Assembly: GCA_003223935.1 (NCBI GenBank)
Contig: QHXQ01000028.1
Coordinates: 19,865 to 83,864, forward strand
Source of the DNA: Acidobacteriota bacterium
Lineage (GTDB): Bacteria; Acidobacteriota; Blastocatellia; Pyrinomonadales; Pyrinomonadaceae
Direction: 5' to 3'
DNA length: 64,000 bases
Below the pieces are notes generated by a model. That model was not told the origin of the DNA. It did not search any database and saw only the letters and a program-made list of their open reading frames with translations. Of this stretch, positions 53,078 through 64,000 are shown one piece after another (the first letter of the stretch is position 1; each line of letters begins with the position of its first letter). The position numbers and the translations under genes are program-made.

Positions 53078-54976
53078 ATGAATCACGCAAGCTGCTTCAT
53101 TAAGTCGCGCGGCCGTCGCCGGCTCGTCAACGCACACGCGCTCTTGTTCAGCACCTTGCTGCTCTTCGGGCCGGTGCTCAATTTGAGTGCGTTCGCACAA
53201 CGCCGCCCGCAACGCAGCAACGTGCAAACTTTGACGAACGAGCAGCGCGTCATGCACGTGCTCACGCGCCTCACGTTCGGCCCGCGTCCCGGCGACCTTG
53301 AGCGCGTCGCCGCGATGGGCGTCAACACTTACATCGCGCAACAACTCGATCCCGATGCGATCAACGACAACGCGCTCGCGCAACGGCTGGGCAAATTGCC
53401 GACGCTCGCGCTCGCCACGCCTGCGCTCGCCGAACAATACAATCCGCCGAAGCCGCCGCCCGCGCCGTCGCCAACGCCAACGCCTGCGCCTTCACCGTCG
53501 CCCGCGTCAGCGGCAACGGTTGAGCAGATGCAGCCGCCGGCCGCGTCTGCGTCCATGCCTGCGCCCGCATCGGCGCAAGGCAATAGCAAAAGCGGCGCGA
53601 TGAAGCAGGTAACTGACGGCATGAAGCCGGCGGACACACAAGCAGCGAAGCCGCCATCAGCGAAGCCGACACCGACGCCCAAAAATCCGCAGCAAGTGGT
53701 GACGGAGTTGCAACGTGCCGCGCTCCTGCGCGCCGTCTATAGCGAGCGGCAGTTATATGAGTTGACGGTCGATTTTTGGGAGAACCACTTCAGCATCTAC
53801 GCGCAGAAGGACGCAGACCGTTGGTTGCTCACGAGTTTTGATCGTGACGCGATCCGCCCGTACGCTTTCGGCCGCTTCCGCGATCTGTTAGGCGCGACTG
53901 CACACTCGCCCGCGATGCTCTTCTATCTCGACAACTGGCAATCGAGCGTCCTGCGCAAGTATCCGGCGACGAAAGACAAGCCCGCGCGTCAGACAGGCGG
54001 CATTAACGAGAACTACGCGCGCGAGTTGATGGAGCTACATACGCTCGGCGTTGATGGCGGCTACACGCAAAGGGACGTGCAAGAGGTGGCACGTTGCTTT
54101 ACGGGCTGGACCATCCGCAAACCAAACGAAGAGGGCTTGTTCGTCTTCAACCCGGCGGCACACGACAACGGCGAGAAGGTTGTGCTCGGTCAACGCATCC
54201 CCGCAGGCGGCGGCATCGCGGACGGCGAGCGCGTGCTCGACATACTCGCGCATCATCCTTCGACCGCACACTTCATCGCCACCAAACTCGCGCGCCGTTT
54301 TATCGGCGACGACCCGCCCGCGTCGGTCGTCAAACGCGCCGCCGCAGTCTTTCTCAAAACCGACGGCTCGATCCGCGAAACCCTGCGCGCTATCCTGATC
54401 GCGCCCGAATTCTTCGCGCCCACAACTTACCGCGCCAAGACGCGCACGCCTTTTGAATACGCCGCCGCCGCTCTGCGCGCGCTCAACGCGGAGACGAACG
54501 CAGACCGGCCCCTGCTCGACTGGATCGCGCGCATGGGTCAACCTGTCTTCGGTCGCATCACACCCGATGGCTACCCCGACCGCGCCGCCCAATGGCTCTC
54601 GACCGGCGCGCTGCTGACGCGCATCAACTTCGCCGACGCGCTCGCCACCAATCGCATCAACGGCACGGGCATCAACCTGACCAATCTCTTGCAAGGCGCT
54701 GACCCCAACGATCCGCAAACACTCATCGCGCGCCTCGCGCACATCGCCCTCGCCGACGACCTCGCCCCACAGACGCGCGCCCCGCTCGACAAATTCATGC
54801 GCGCAGGCCAACAGACCGCACCGCTCACGACGAATCAAGCGTCAGTTTCAAAGTCCGACCTGAACATCACACGCGTCAGCGCCGACGCCGCACCGACCAA
54901 GCCCACAGGCCCGCCCGCATACGTCAATCAACTCATCGCCCTGATCATCGGTGCGCCAGAGTTTCAAAAGAGATGA
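53078..54976 (+). CDS. Secreted DUF1800 protein
   Basis: 632 residues. Signal segment at about 20-45 (HALLFSTLLLFGPVLNLSAF). A Pro/Ser/Ala-rich linker spans about 125-205. The DUF1800 core shows ELTVDFWENHFSIYAQ, GGINENYARELMELHTLGVD, GGYTQRDVQEVARCFTGWTI, HDNGEKVVLG and KLARRFIGDD. In other bacteria such genes usually sit beside a DUF1501 gene; none is here, as the next gene is a tRNA. The function of the family is unknown. The C-terminal 60 residues are unusually Thr/Pro-rich before VNQLIALIIGAPEFQKR. Confidence 0.9.
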   Translation: MNHASCFIKSRGRRRLVNAHALLFSTLLLFGPVLNLSAFAQRRPQRSNVQTLTNEQRVMHVLTRLTFGPRPGDLERVAAMGVNTYIAQQLDPDAINDNALAQRLGKLPTLALATPALAEQYNPPKPPPAPSPTPTPAPSPSPASAATVEQMQPPAASASMPAPASAQGNSKSGAMKQVTDGMKPADTQAAKPPSAKPTPTPKNPQQVVTELQRAALLRAVYSERQLYELTVDFWENHFSIYAQKDADRWLLTSFDRDAIRPYAFGRFRDLLGATAHSPAMLFYLDNWQSSVLRKYPATKDKPARQTGGINENYARELMELHTLGVDGGYTQRDVQEVARCFTGWTIRKPNEEGLFVFNPAAHDNGEKVVLGQRIPAGGGIADGERVLDILAHHPSTAHFIATKLARRFIGDDPPASVVKRAAAVFLKTDGSIRETLRAILIAPEFFAPTTYRAKTRTPFEYAAAALRALNAETNADRPLLDWIARMGQPVFGRITPDGYPDRAAQWLSTGALLTRINFADALATNRINGTGINLTNLLQGADPNDPQTLIARLAHIALADDLAPQTRAPLDKFMRAGQQTAPLTTNQASVSKSDLNITRVSADAAPTKPTGPPAYVNQLIALIIGAPEFQKR

Positions 54977-55064
54977 GGCTGGCTCCTACAGGTTACTCAT
55001 GATAGACGCACAAAAATTATCTTGCTTGAGTGAGCGTTATCTGAAAGGGGTATCAGGAGGGACA

Positions 55065-55107
55065 AAACAGGCTAGGACTACCGACCGTTGGCAGCCCTAG
55101 CCTGTTT
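55065..55107 (-). terminator. Terminator of tRNA-Lys
   Basis: AAACAGGCTAGG (55065-55076) and CCTAGCCTGTTT (55096-55107) form a perfect 12-bp stem. On the minus strand the stem ends in CCTGTTTTGTCC, giving a short T-run. It lies just 3' of the tRNA. Confidence 0.75.
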
Positions 55108-55116
55108 GATTATTGA

Positions 55117-55189
55117 TGAGCCGAGCAGGACTCGAACCTGCGACCCGCTGGTTAAAAGCCAGCTGCTCTACCAACTGAGCTATCGGCCC
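55117..55189 (-). tRNA. tRNA-Lys (anticodon TTT)
   Basis: On the minus strand the acceptor stem GGGCCGA pairs with TCGGCTC (one G-T pair). The anticodon loop CTTTTAA carries TTT. The T-loop contains GGTTCGAGTCC and the discriminator is A. CCA is not encoded, unlike the tRNA-Glu at the other end of the window. Confidence 0.95.
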
Positions 55190-55293
55190 TTCAGTGAGCG
55201 AAAGCATTTTACATGCGGGCTTGAGGGGGAGCAAGCGAAGCATAGAACGACTAACTCACTGCTGAAGAGTCAGTCGCTTTAACATCTGCTGAG

Positions 55294-56613
<1,320 letters not shown>

Positions 56614-56619
56614 GGAATC

Positions 56620-56699
56620 AGTAGGCGGTAGGCAGTAGGCAGTAGGCAGTAGAAGGAAGCATTTTTATGCTGACTACTGACTACCGGCTGCTGGCTACT
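56620..56699. repeat. Heptamer array upstream of purA
   Basis: 56620-56652 is built of GGCAGTA-type 7-nt units (AGTAGGC three times). After a short A/T-rich spacer, 56670-56699 holds CTGACTA, CTGACTA, CCGGCTG and CTGGCTA, again with 7-nt period and roughly inverted. It fills the gap between the YkgJ-like gene and purA and reaches within 7 nt of the purA start codon. The same unit family recurs inside the macroglobulin gene. Confidence 0.8.
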
Positions 56700-56704
56700 T
56701 CATT

Positions 56705-57115
56705 TCAGCTTGCTTTCTCCAGCTTGATCGGTTTTTCGATGAAGTAGAAACTGCATGAGCCGCGCACTTCCTGTAGGTCGCGTCGGTCAATGGGGAAGTA
56801 GCGACAGGCGTTCGGGCGGTCTTCGTAGATGCCGCAGGTGGCCGTGCCGTCCGTCTCTTTCTTAAGAAAGGGGCACTTATATAGAATTTCGCAGCAGGCG
56901 CCGCAACGATTGCATTCGCCGCGCCGGAGCGCGAGCGCCGCGATCACTTCCTGCTTGCGCAGGTTCGTGCGCAGGAAGCGGCGCAACTTGCCTTGCGCTT
57001 GGCGCGCACGGAAGCGCGCATCCTCGACCGCGCGCAGACGCTTCGCCGCCGCGAGTCGTTCTTCAAGCGTGCGTCGCTTGCTCTGCAACGTGCGGATATT
57101 GTTGTGTGGTTTCAT
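56705..57115 (-). CDS. YkgJ-family cysteine cluster protein
   Basis: 136 residues from the ATG at 57115. A basic helical N-terminal half (LQSKRRTLEERLAAAKRLRA) is followed by a cysteine-rich domain: CNRCGACC, then YKCPFLKK, ATCGIYEDRPNACRYFPID and GSCSFYF. The pattern fits a zinc- or iron-sulfur-binding YkgJ/CxxCxxCC protein. The role of the family is unknown. Confidence 0.87.
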   Translation of the reverse strand: MKPHNNIRTLQSKRRTLEERLAAAKRLRAVEDARFRARQAQGKLRRFLRTNLRKQEVIAALALRRGECNRCGACCEILYKCPFLKKETDGTATCGIYEDRPNACRYFPIDRRDLQEVRGSCSFYFIEKPIKLEKAS

Positions 57116-57255
57116 CCGTGCACGTCCGCCGGTTCGCCCACGCCGCCAACCACTCGCAGCGCGCCGGCTCCGCTTCACAATCTGTCAAGCAAGAACAACG
57201 ACGCGCAGGTGTCTCGAACGCAGACGACGCGCCGCCCAAACAGCCGCCGAAGTTG

Positions 57256-57609
57256 CTAAGCTTTAGCCGCGCCGCTACTGGCGTTGACGTGCTTATCAAG
57301 GAGGCGGGAGATGGCTTCCTTCGAGGTCGCGCCCACAATCCGCTCTTCCTCTTTCCCGCCCTTGAACAAGATCAAAGTCGGGATGCCCTTGATGCCGTAC
57401 TTCTGCGACACGGTCGGATTATCATCCACATTCAACTTCACGACGCGGGCTGTGCCGGCATACTTCTCCGCGACGGCATCCACGGTCGGCGCAAGCATGC
57501 GACAAGGCGCACACCATTCGGCCCAGAAATCAACTAACACGGGCTGCGCCGCACTCAAAACGTCCTGCTCAAAACTGCTGTCGCTCACGTCTGTGACATA
57601 TTCACTCAT
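57256..57609 (-). CDS. trxA: Thioredoxin
   Basis: 117 residues. Active site WCAPC with Cys33 and Cys36, after VLVDFWAEW. VDDNPTVSQKYGIKGIPTLI contains the cis-Pro, and LFKGGKEEERIVGA closes the fold. A good AAGGAGAG site precedes the ATG. A general cytoplasmic disulfide reductase, and a plausible electron donor to the redox selenoprotein. Confidence 0.96.
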   Translation of the reverse strand: MSEYVTDVSDSSFEQDVLSAAQPVLVDFWAEWCAPCRMLAPTVDAVAEKYAGTARVVKLNVDDNPTVSQKYGIKGIPTLILFKGGKEEERIVGATSKEAISRLLDKHVNASSGAAKA

Positions 57610-57649
57610 GCACTTCTCTCCTTATGTTCCTTGTTCTATCGCGCACGGC

Positions 57650-59080
57650 TCACATCTGCGCGACCGCGCGGTAAAGCTCGACGTACTTGCGCGCCGCTGC
57701 TTGCCAAGAGTTATCTGCGCGCATGCCGTTCAGTTGAATCGCGCGCCAGACTTCTGGTTCGGCGTAACAATAGAGCGCTTCGTAGATGCTGCCCAAGAGC
57801 GCGTCGGCCGTGTAGGCTTGAAACTTGAAGCCGTTACCCGTGCCGCGCGCGCGATCAAAATTCTCAACCGTGTCATCTAAGCCGCCGGTCGCGCGCACAA
57901 CCGGCACAGTGCCGTAGCGCATCGAGTACATCTGATTCAAACCGCACGGTTCATACAGAGAGGGCATCAAGAAAATATCTGCGCCCGCTTCGATCTGATG
58001 CGCGAGCGGTTCGCCCGCGTAGCCTTTGTAAATCCCGACGCGATGCGGCGCGTGATCCCTGAGCACCTGCAAAAAATCTTCGTACTCGCGTGCGCCCGCG
58101 CCGAGCGCGATGAAGAACGCGCCGGTTTCGAGCATGCGCCCCGCTGCCTGTTGGATCAGGTCGTAACCTTTCTGCGCCACGAGCCGCGAGATGATCGCGA
58201 TGATGGGGCGATCCAAATCTTCCGGCAGACTGAAACGGCGCAGTAGGTCGCGTTTACATTCAAGCTTGCCCGCGAGGTCGTCTGCACTGAAGTGCGCGGC
58301 GATGTGCGGGTCGGTCGCGGGATTCCACACGTCGTAGTCCACGCCGTTCGTGACCCCGATCAAACGGTCGCGGCGCATGCGCAAGAGCCAATCGAGTCCA
58401 TAGCCTTGCTGCGGCGTCTGAATCTCGTAACTGTAACGCCGGCTGACGGTCGAGAGCGCGTCGCTCAACATCAAACCGGCCTTCAGAGCCGACGCTGCGC
58501 CCTCAAACAGAAAAGCATCATGCACCTCGCCATAAGCGAAGCCGAGTCGCGCAAGTGAGGCCGGATCAAACGCGCCTTGATAAGCGAGATTGTGGATCGA
58601 AAAGAGCGTGCGCGTATGCGCATAGTAGTCGTCAAAACTCCTGCGCGCGCGCAGTTCTGCTGCCGCAAACCCGCCGGGCCAGTCGTTGACGTGAACGACA
58701 TCGGGCGGCGGGCCGAGTCTGCGCTGCAAAGCGAGCGCGGCACGACAGAAGAAAGCGAAGCGTTCGTGATCGTCGCGGAAGCCATAGACGCTCGCGCGCG
58801 CGAAGTATTCGGGTGCATCAATCAGAAAAGTCGGCGCGGCCGTAGCTTCACTGTACCAGACGGCAGCGCGGCGTATGTCGCCGGCCCATTCGACCTCCAA
58901 GTTGTCAAACAACTGTTCGCGCAAGAGGGCGCGATTTGTCTGTTCGTAGAGCGGCAGGACGAGGCTCGCGTCCACGTCGCTCACGGCGCGGATGGCCTTC
59001 GGCAGCGCGCTCGCCACATCGCCCAAGCCACCGGTCTTGGCGAACGGCACAGCTTCAGACGTGAGAATCGTAACGCGCAA
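57650..59080 (-). CDS. glgA: Glycogen (starch) synthase
   Basis: 476 residues of GT5 type; elongates alpha-1,4-glucan from ADP-glucose. The N-terminal KTGGLGD motif binds ADP-glucose (EAVPFAKTGGLGDVASALPK). Other motifs: VHVNDWPGG, LFSIHNLAYQGAFD, GVTNGVDYDVWNP, IISRLVAQKGYDLI and LMPSLYEPCGLNQMYSMRYG. Length matches the family. No other glg gene is adjacent. Confidence 0.96.
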   Translation of the reverse strand: MRVTILTSEAVPFAKTGGLGDVASALPKAIRAVSDVDASLVLPLYEQTNRALLREQLFDNLEVEWAGDIRRAAVWYSEATAAPTFLIDAPEYFARASVYGFRDDHERFAFFCRAALALQRRLGPPPDVVHVNDWPGGFAAAELRARRSFDDYYAHTRTLFSIHNLAYQGAFDPASLARLGFAYGEVHDAFLFEGAASALKAGLMLSDALSTVSRRYSYEIQTPQQGYGLDWLLRMRRDRLIGVTNGVDYDVWNPATDPHIAAHFSADDLAGKLECKRDLLRRFSLPEDLDRPIIAIISRLVAQKGYDLIQQAAGRMLETGAFFIALGAGAREYEDFLQVLRDHAPHRVGIYKGYAGEPLAHQIEAGADIFLMPSLYEPCGLNQMYSMRYGTVPVVRATGGLDDTVENFDRARGTGNGFKFQAYTADALLGSIYEALYCYAEPEVWRAIQLNGMRADNSWQAAARKYVELYRAVAQM

Positions 59081-59190
59081 GACTCTTCACCCGACACCCG
59101 AAGGGCGTTCCTTGCATCAACCAAACTGCACAACGTGGGGAAGCCCTACTATGCCGAGCGCCCGGCGCGTTTGTCAACAGGCGATTACAA

Positions 59191-59250
59191 AGTTCAAGGT
59201 TACAGGTTCAAGGTTTTTAACTTGGAACTTTGAACCTGTAACCTTGAACT
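59191..59250. repeat. GTTCAAG heptamer inverted repeat after rho
   Basis: AGTTCAAGGTTACAGGTTCA(A) at 59191-59211 and its perfect 21-nt complement at 59230-59250 flank an 18-nt loop. The arms are 7-nt units (GTTCAAG, GTTACAG, GTTCAAG). It begins 5 nt past the rho stop codon and could end that transcript, though no long T-run follows. Confidence 0.85.
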
Positions 59251-59255
59251 ATTTT

Positions 59256-60659
<1,404 letters not shown>

Positions 60660-61003
60660 TTCTTTCTTCTCTCACGAGCGCCGCCAGTCGGGCCGGCGCT
60701 CAGCTTTCTCTAAACACAAGTTGTGTCCAACTCGTGTCGTGTTACTGTCAATGCGATTGAATTGCGCTCAATCAACGGGATGAATGCAAAATGATTACGG
60801 GATTGATGCTCAGGTGCGCGACTCTTCCGAAGGCGCGCGCAAGGCGTCGGTGCGTGTCCAGCGGTTAAACTGCGAGGTGTTTAGCGAGGCCCCAATCTGC
60901 CTCACATCCGGACAAACTCACAAACTGTGCACGCGGGATTGGTCAGCGTTCCTTTAGATGCCCTCTCGTGCCCGCGCGTCGCCTATTGAAACTCAAGAAA
61001 TTT
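60660..61003. other. Long leader region of rho
   Basis: A 344-nt stretch between engB and rho on the minus strand. No gene is seen. It contains a short palindrome, ACACAAGTTGTGT, at 60716-60728. rho leaders in other bacteria host autogenous control, which would explain the length, but nothing here proves it. Confidence 0.35.
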
Positions 61004-61618
61004 TCAAAAGGGGGTTTGTGAGACGGTCAAGGCCGCTCCGATTGCACGCCAGACGCGGTCGCGGCCCAAGCCGGTCACGGCGGAGTACGCGACGATTTCA
61101 TTCGAGCGTCCGTCGGGCCGGTCGCGCCAAAGCGTCTGCGTGATGCGTCCCAAGCTCTGGCGCAACTCGTTTTGCGAGAGCTTGTCGGCCTTCGTGGCCA
61201 CAATCAGGTGCGATTTCGCATGAGCGACCAACCACTCATGAAGCTGCACATCCAATTTTGTGGGAGCATGACGCGAATCTACAATATGAATTGATAGCAC
61301 AAGCGCACCGCGCTTGGCAAGGTACCCGGTAACAATTTCGCCCCAAGAGCGCCGGATGCTCTCAGGCACGCGCGCATAACCGTAGCCCGGCAGGTCAACA
61401 AATCGAAACCGCTCGTTGATCAAAAAGAAGTTCAGCGCCTGCGTTCTGCCCGGCGTCGAAGACGTGCGCGCCAAACCTTTCACGCCCAGCAGGGAATTGA
61501 TCAAGCTCGACTTGCCCACGTTCGACCGGCCCAGAAACGCCACCTCCGGCACGTCCCCACGCGGCCACTGCGCTTCGGCAAACGCACTCTTGATGAACTC
61601 GGCGCTGGAAAGTTTCAT
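61004..61618 (-). CDS. engB: Ribosome biogenesis GTPase YihA/YsxC
   Basis: 204 residues. G1 GRSNVGKSSL (30-39), G2-region TSSTPGRTQALNFF, G3 DLPGYG, G4 TKAD (IVATKADKLSQ) and G5-like YSAVTGLG. EngB proteins help assemble the large ribosomal subunit. The sequence just upstream of the ATG is a CCCTCAT/CCCTTAT heptamer array instead of a recognisable ribosome binding site. Confidence 0.95.
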   Translation of the reverse strand: MKLSSAEFIKSAFAEAQWPRGDVPEVAFLGRSNVGKSSLINSLLGVKGLARTSSTPGRTQALNFFLINERFRFVDLPGYGYARVPESIRRSWGEIVTGYLAKRGALVLSIHIVDSRHAPTKLDVQLHEWLVAHAKSHLIVATKADKLSQNELRQSLGRITQTLWRDRPDGRSNEIVAYSAVTGLGRDRVWRAIGAALTVSQTPF

Positions 61619-61690
61619 AAGGGATGAGGGATAAGGGATGAACAGGAGAACTAGAAGCGAACTTCTTTTGATTCATCCCTCATCCCTCAG
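61619..61690. repeat. AGGGATG heptamer inverted repeat upstream of engB
   Basis: 61619-61642 holds AAGGGAT, GAGGGAT, AAGGGAT, GAA units; 61671-61690 holds the inverse (TTCATCCCTCATCCCTC). The array touches the engB start codon on one side and nearly reaches the stop codon of the gene at 61699 on the other, filling the whole gap. Confidence 0.8.
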
Positions 61691-61698
61691 CCCCTTGC

Positions 61699-62145
61699 TT
61701 ATGCTGTTGCTTCCTGCGCTTGTTCGCGCTCGGCGCGCATGGCGGCGAAGCGACGGAAGCGTTCGCGGATGCCGACCAGCCGCTGCTCGACATCAGGCGT
61801 GCGCATGGCGAGTTTTTCGAGGTGCTGGAAAGCTTGCGGGCTGAACTGCGCGCGCATGTCTGCGAGGAACGGTTGCAGTTTGGCGAAGACGACGAGGTGC
61901 TCGCCGTTCGCGTCGTTGAACATATCCTCGTCAATCGCGCCGTGGTTGACGAGCGCGGCGGCCATCTCCCAGTAGGACGTAACCATGCGGAAGTAGGCGC
62001 TGTGCTCGCCCATGACCGCGTCGAGGATGTCCTGCATGCTTTCGGGGTTGAAGCGGATCATCCAATCGCGCGCCTTGCGCATCGTCTCTTCGCGGCGCAG
62101 GTCGTAGAGTTTCAGAATCAGATCGGCGTCCTTGGCTTTGCTCAT
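61699..62145 (-). CDS. Conserved-looking helical protein of unknown function
   Basis: 148 residues, wholly helical: MSKAKDADLILKLYDLRREE, DWMIRFNPESMQDILDAVMG, YFRMVTSYWEMAAALVNHGA, and FAKLQPFLADMRAQF. No membrane segment or catalytic motif is visible. It has the look of a soluble conserved protein. I cannot name the family. It lies between lon and engB on the same strand. Confidence 0.8.
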   Translation of the reverse strand: MSKAKDADLILKLYDLRREETMRKARDWMIRFNPESMQDILDAVMGEHSAYFRMVTSYWEMAAALVNHGAIDEDMFNDANGEHLVVFAKLQPFLADMRAQFSPQAFQHLEKLAMRTPDVEQRLVGIRERFRRFAAMRAEREQAQEATA

Positions 62146-62283
62146 TTAAGTTTGCTCCTTCTCGAACTTTGCGCACCGCCGCCACACAGTCCTCGTGACG
62201 GACAGGCGCAGCATGAAATGTTTAGTTGACCCTTGGATAAGTTGACTTAAAGCGTTTGATTGCGCGTGACTAAAGATCACTTC

Positions 62284-62384
62284 AACACAGATGACACAGA
62301 GCCGAACTGATCTCAAATCTCAGATTTGAAATTTGAGATCGCTTGTCTCTGCAGCCTCTGTGCTTCGGCTGTGAACTCTGTGTT
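62284..62384. repeat. Nested palindromes: CACAGAG outer, ATCTCAA inner
   Basis: Outer arms AACACAGATGACACAGAG (62284-62301) and CTCTGTG...CTCTGTGTT (62356-62384) enclose an inner inverted repeat at 62309-62340. The inner element begins GATCTCAAAT and ends ATTTGAGATC and is made of 7-nt units (ATCTCAA, ATCTCAG, ATTTGAA, ATTTGAG). It lies 3' of lon and upstream of the gene at 61699. One repeat type appears to have been inserted into another. Confidence 0.8.
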
Positions 62385-62415
62385 GCGAGCGACCGTTCAC
62401 CAAATGCAAGCTGAT

Positions 62416-64000
62416 CTAATCCGCCATCGTCGGCGTGCTCTGCGCGGGCGGCGGCGTCCAGATGGGCGGCTGCGGCGTCGCGGCGTCGGTCGCGGTCGCG
62501 TCGGTCGGGCAAGCCTCTTCGAGCGCGAGCGCGAGCACTTCGTCAATCGTCTCAACCAGCCGGATGTCGAGCGCGGCGCGCACCTCTGCGTCCACTTCGA
62601 TCAAATCCTTCTCGTTGTCCTTCGGCAGAATCAACATCGTCACGCCGAGCCGGTGCGCGGCCAACAGTTTCTCTTTGATGCCGCCGACGGGCAGCACGCG
62701 CCCGCGCAGCGTGATCTCGCCCGTCATCGCCACCTCTTTGCGCACGGGCACGCGCATCAAGGCCGAAGCCATCGCGGTCGCCAGCGTAACGCCGGCCGAA
62801 GGGCCATCTTTCGGGATCGCGCCTTCGGGGATGTGGACGTGCAGATCGCGTTTGCGTATGTGCGTGAGACTCATGCCGAGCCGCTCGGCGCGTGCCTTGA
62901 TGCAAGTGAGTGCGGCTGCGGCCGACTCTTGCATGACTTCGCCGAGCTTACCGGTCAAGGTCACTTGCCCGCGCCCGTTCGTCAACGTCGCTTCGATCTG
63001 CAAGACCTCGCCGCCTACTTCCGTCCACGCGAGACCCAGAGCCAAACCGATCTCGCTCTCGGTCGCCGCGTGCTGTTGTCTGAACCTGATCGGCCCCAAC
63101 ATCTCGCGCACACGCTCGGCGGTGACGATCTCTTTGAAGCCTTCGCCCGCTTGTTCGCCGACGAGTTTACGCGCGACCTTGCGGCAGCACGAACCGATCT
63201 CGCGCTCGCAGTTGCGCACGCCGGACTCGCGCGTGTAGGAGCGAATGATTTCGAGTATGCCGTCGTCTGTGAACTCGACTTGGTCAACCGTCAAGCCGCT
63301 GCCTTCGGCCTGTTTCGGCACGAGATGACGTTTGGCGATCTCCAACTTCTCGCGCTCGGTGTAACCGGAGAGGCGCAAGATTTCGAGCCGGTCTTGCAAC
63401 GCGGGCGGGATCGTGTGCAGCACGTTCGCCGTCGCGATGAAGAAGGCTTTGGAGAGATCGTACTCGACATCCAAGTAGTGATCTTGGAACGTGTTGTTCT
63501 GTTCCGGGTCGAGCACTTCAAGCAGAGCCGCCGATGGGTCGCCGCGAAAATCCGCGCCGAGTTTGTCCACTTCGTCCAAGAGGATGACCGGGTTGACCGT
63601 GCCCGCCTTCTTCATCATCTGGATGATCTGACCCGGTAAAGCGCCGATGTAAGTGCGCCGATGGCCGCGTATCTCCGCCTCGTCGCGCACGCCGCCGAGA
63701 GACAGCCGAACAAATTTACGGCCGGTCGCACGCGCGATTGATTTACCGAGACTCGTCTTGCCGACGCCGGGCGGGCCGACGAAGCAGAGGATCGAGCCTT
63801 TGGGGTTTTTAACCAACTGACGAACGGCCAAGTGTTCAAGGATGCGCTCCTTGATCTTTTCCAGCCCGTAGTGATCGTCGTTCAAGACCTCTTCGGCTTT
63901 CTTCAGGTCTTTAATCTCTTTCGACTTCTGTTTCCACGGCACGCTCAAGAGCCAATCAATGTAGGTGCGCGAGACCGTGCCTTCGGCGGACATCGGCGGC
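62416..64000 (-). CDS. lon: ATP-dependent protease Lon, C-terminal part (5' end outside window)
   Basis: About 528 residues of Lon. The reading frame continues past the window edge, so the N-terminal substrate domain is missing from view, not lost. AAA+ domain: Walker [18 protein letters not shown], Walker [14 protein letters not shown], sensor region [20 protein letters not shown]. The protease domain has catalytic Ser in [12 protein letters not shown] and Lys in [11 protein letters not shown]. The C-terminal tail is Thr/Pro-rich ([20 protein letters not shown]). It degrades misfolded and regulatory proteins in the cytoplasm. Confidence 0.96.
   Translation of the reverse strand, partial: PPMSAEGTVSRTYIDWLLSVPWKQKSKEIKDLKKAEEVLNDDHYGLEKIKERILEHLAVRQLVKNPKGSILCFVGPPGVGKTSLGKSIARATGRKFVRLSLGGVRDEAEIRGHRRTYIGALPGQIIQMMKKAGTVNPVILLDEVDKLGADFRGDPSAALLEVLDPEQNNTFQDHYLDVEYDLSKAFFIATANVLHTIPPALQDRLEILRLSGYTEREKLEIAKRHLVPKQAEGSGLTVDQVEFTDDGILEIIRSYTRESGVRNCEREIGSCCRKVARKLVGEQAGEGFKEIVTAERVREMLGPIRFRQQHAATESEIGLALGLAWTEVGGEVLQIEATLTNGRGQVTLTGKLGEVMQESAAAALTCIKARAERLGMSLTHIRKRDLHVHIPEGAIPKDGPSAGVTLATAMASALMRVPVRKEVAMTGEITLRGRVLPVGGIKEKLLAAHRLGVTMLILPKDNEKDLIEVDAEVRAALDIRLVETIDEVLALALEEACPTDATATDAATPQPPIWTPPPAQSTPTMAD

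Noticed and set aside
60716..60728. Regulator site in the rho leader
   Set aside because: A 13-nt palindrome alone, with no promoter boxes in register, is too weak to call.

Overview
The window is about 60% GC, dense with long genes, and looks like a chromosomal segment of an acidobacterium, probably class Blastocatellia. This is inferred from an ECF sigma factor paired with a zinc-ribbon TonB-like protein, a macroglobulin carrying a carboxypeptidase-regulatory plus Oar-type plug segment, very large TPR proteins, VIT/VWA proteins and a DUF1800 protein. No prophage, insertion sequence, integrase or CRISPR array is visible.

Layout. 1-3.8 kb: tRNA-Glu, a small unknown protein, a secreted helical-repeat protein, and selD read through an in-frame UGA. 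3.8-10.1 kb: a 31-bp palindrome and a 2073-residue alpha-2-macroglobulin with foreign modules inserted. 10.3-16.5 kb (minus): two genes sharing one AAA-like ATPase module, one fused to WD40 repeats and the other to a class III nucleotide cyclase plus a TIR domain. 16.9-19.0 kb: ECF sigma factor and TonB-like protein. 19.1-23.9 kb: a CPA2 antiporter with USP domains, flanked by two paralogous ATP-grasp genes. 24.3-27.3 kb: small and housekeeping genes, including a 38-residue membrane peptide, DUF1059, a P-loop protein, MOSC and nicotinamidase. 27.3-28.3 kb: a HaeIII-type endonuclease with no adjacent methyltransferase. 28.6-44.4 kb: a five-gene unit of envelope or secreted proteins (propeller, VIT-VWA, a 2652-residue TPR protein, two unknown membrane-anchored proteins). 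44.5-47.3 kb: a carboxymuconolactone decarboxylase-like gene with a Cys-x-x-Sec motif, and a divergent MocR regulator and FMN-binding oxidase pair. 47.4-55.0 kb: a two-component system, a radical SAM/aminotransferase/DedA operon and a DUF1800 gene. The last two units have near-identical promoters that look like response-regulator targets. 55.1-64 kb (minus): tRNA-Lys, purA, a YkgJ-like protein, trxA, glgA, rho, engB, an unknown conserved protein and a lon gene cut by the window edge.

Three features cut across the layout. First, two genes (selD and the CMD-like gene) only make sense if UGA encodes selenocysteine, so the organism should make selenoproteins and uses Sec in SelD itself. Second, many gaps and gene 5' ends carry short-period (mostly 7-nt) tandem repeats arranged as inverted pairs, with a different unit at almost every site. 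Three consecutive genes have such a palindrome inside their N-terminal coding region. Third, an 11-nt-period direct repeat placed exactly 8 nt upstream of TATAAT occurs at two promoters next to a two-component system.
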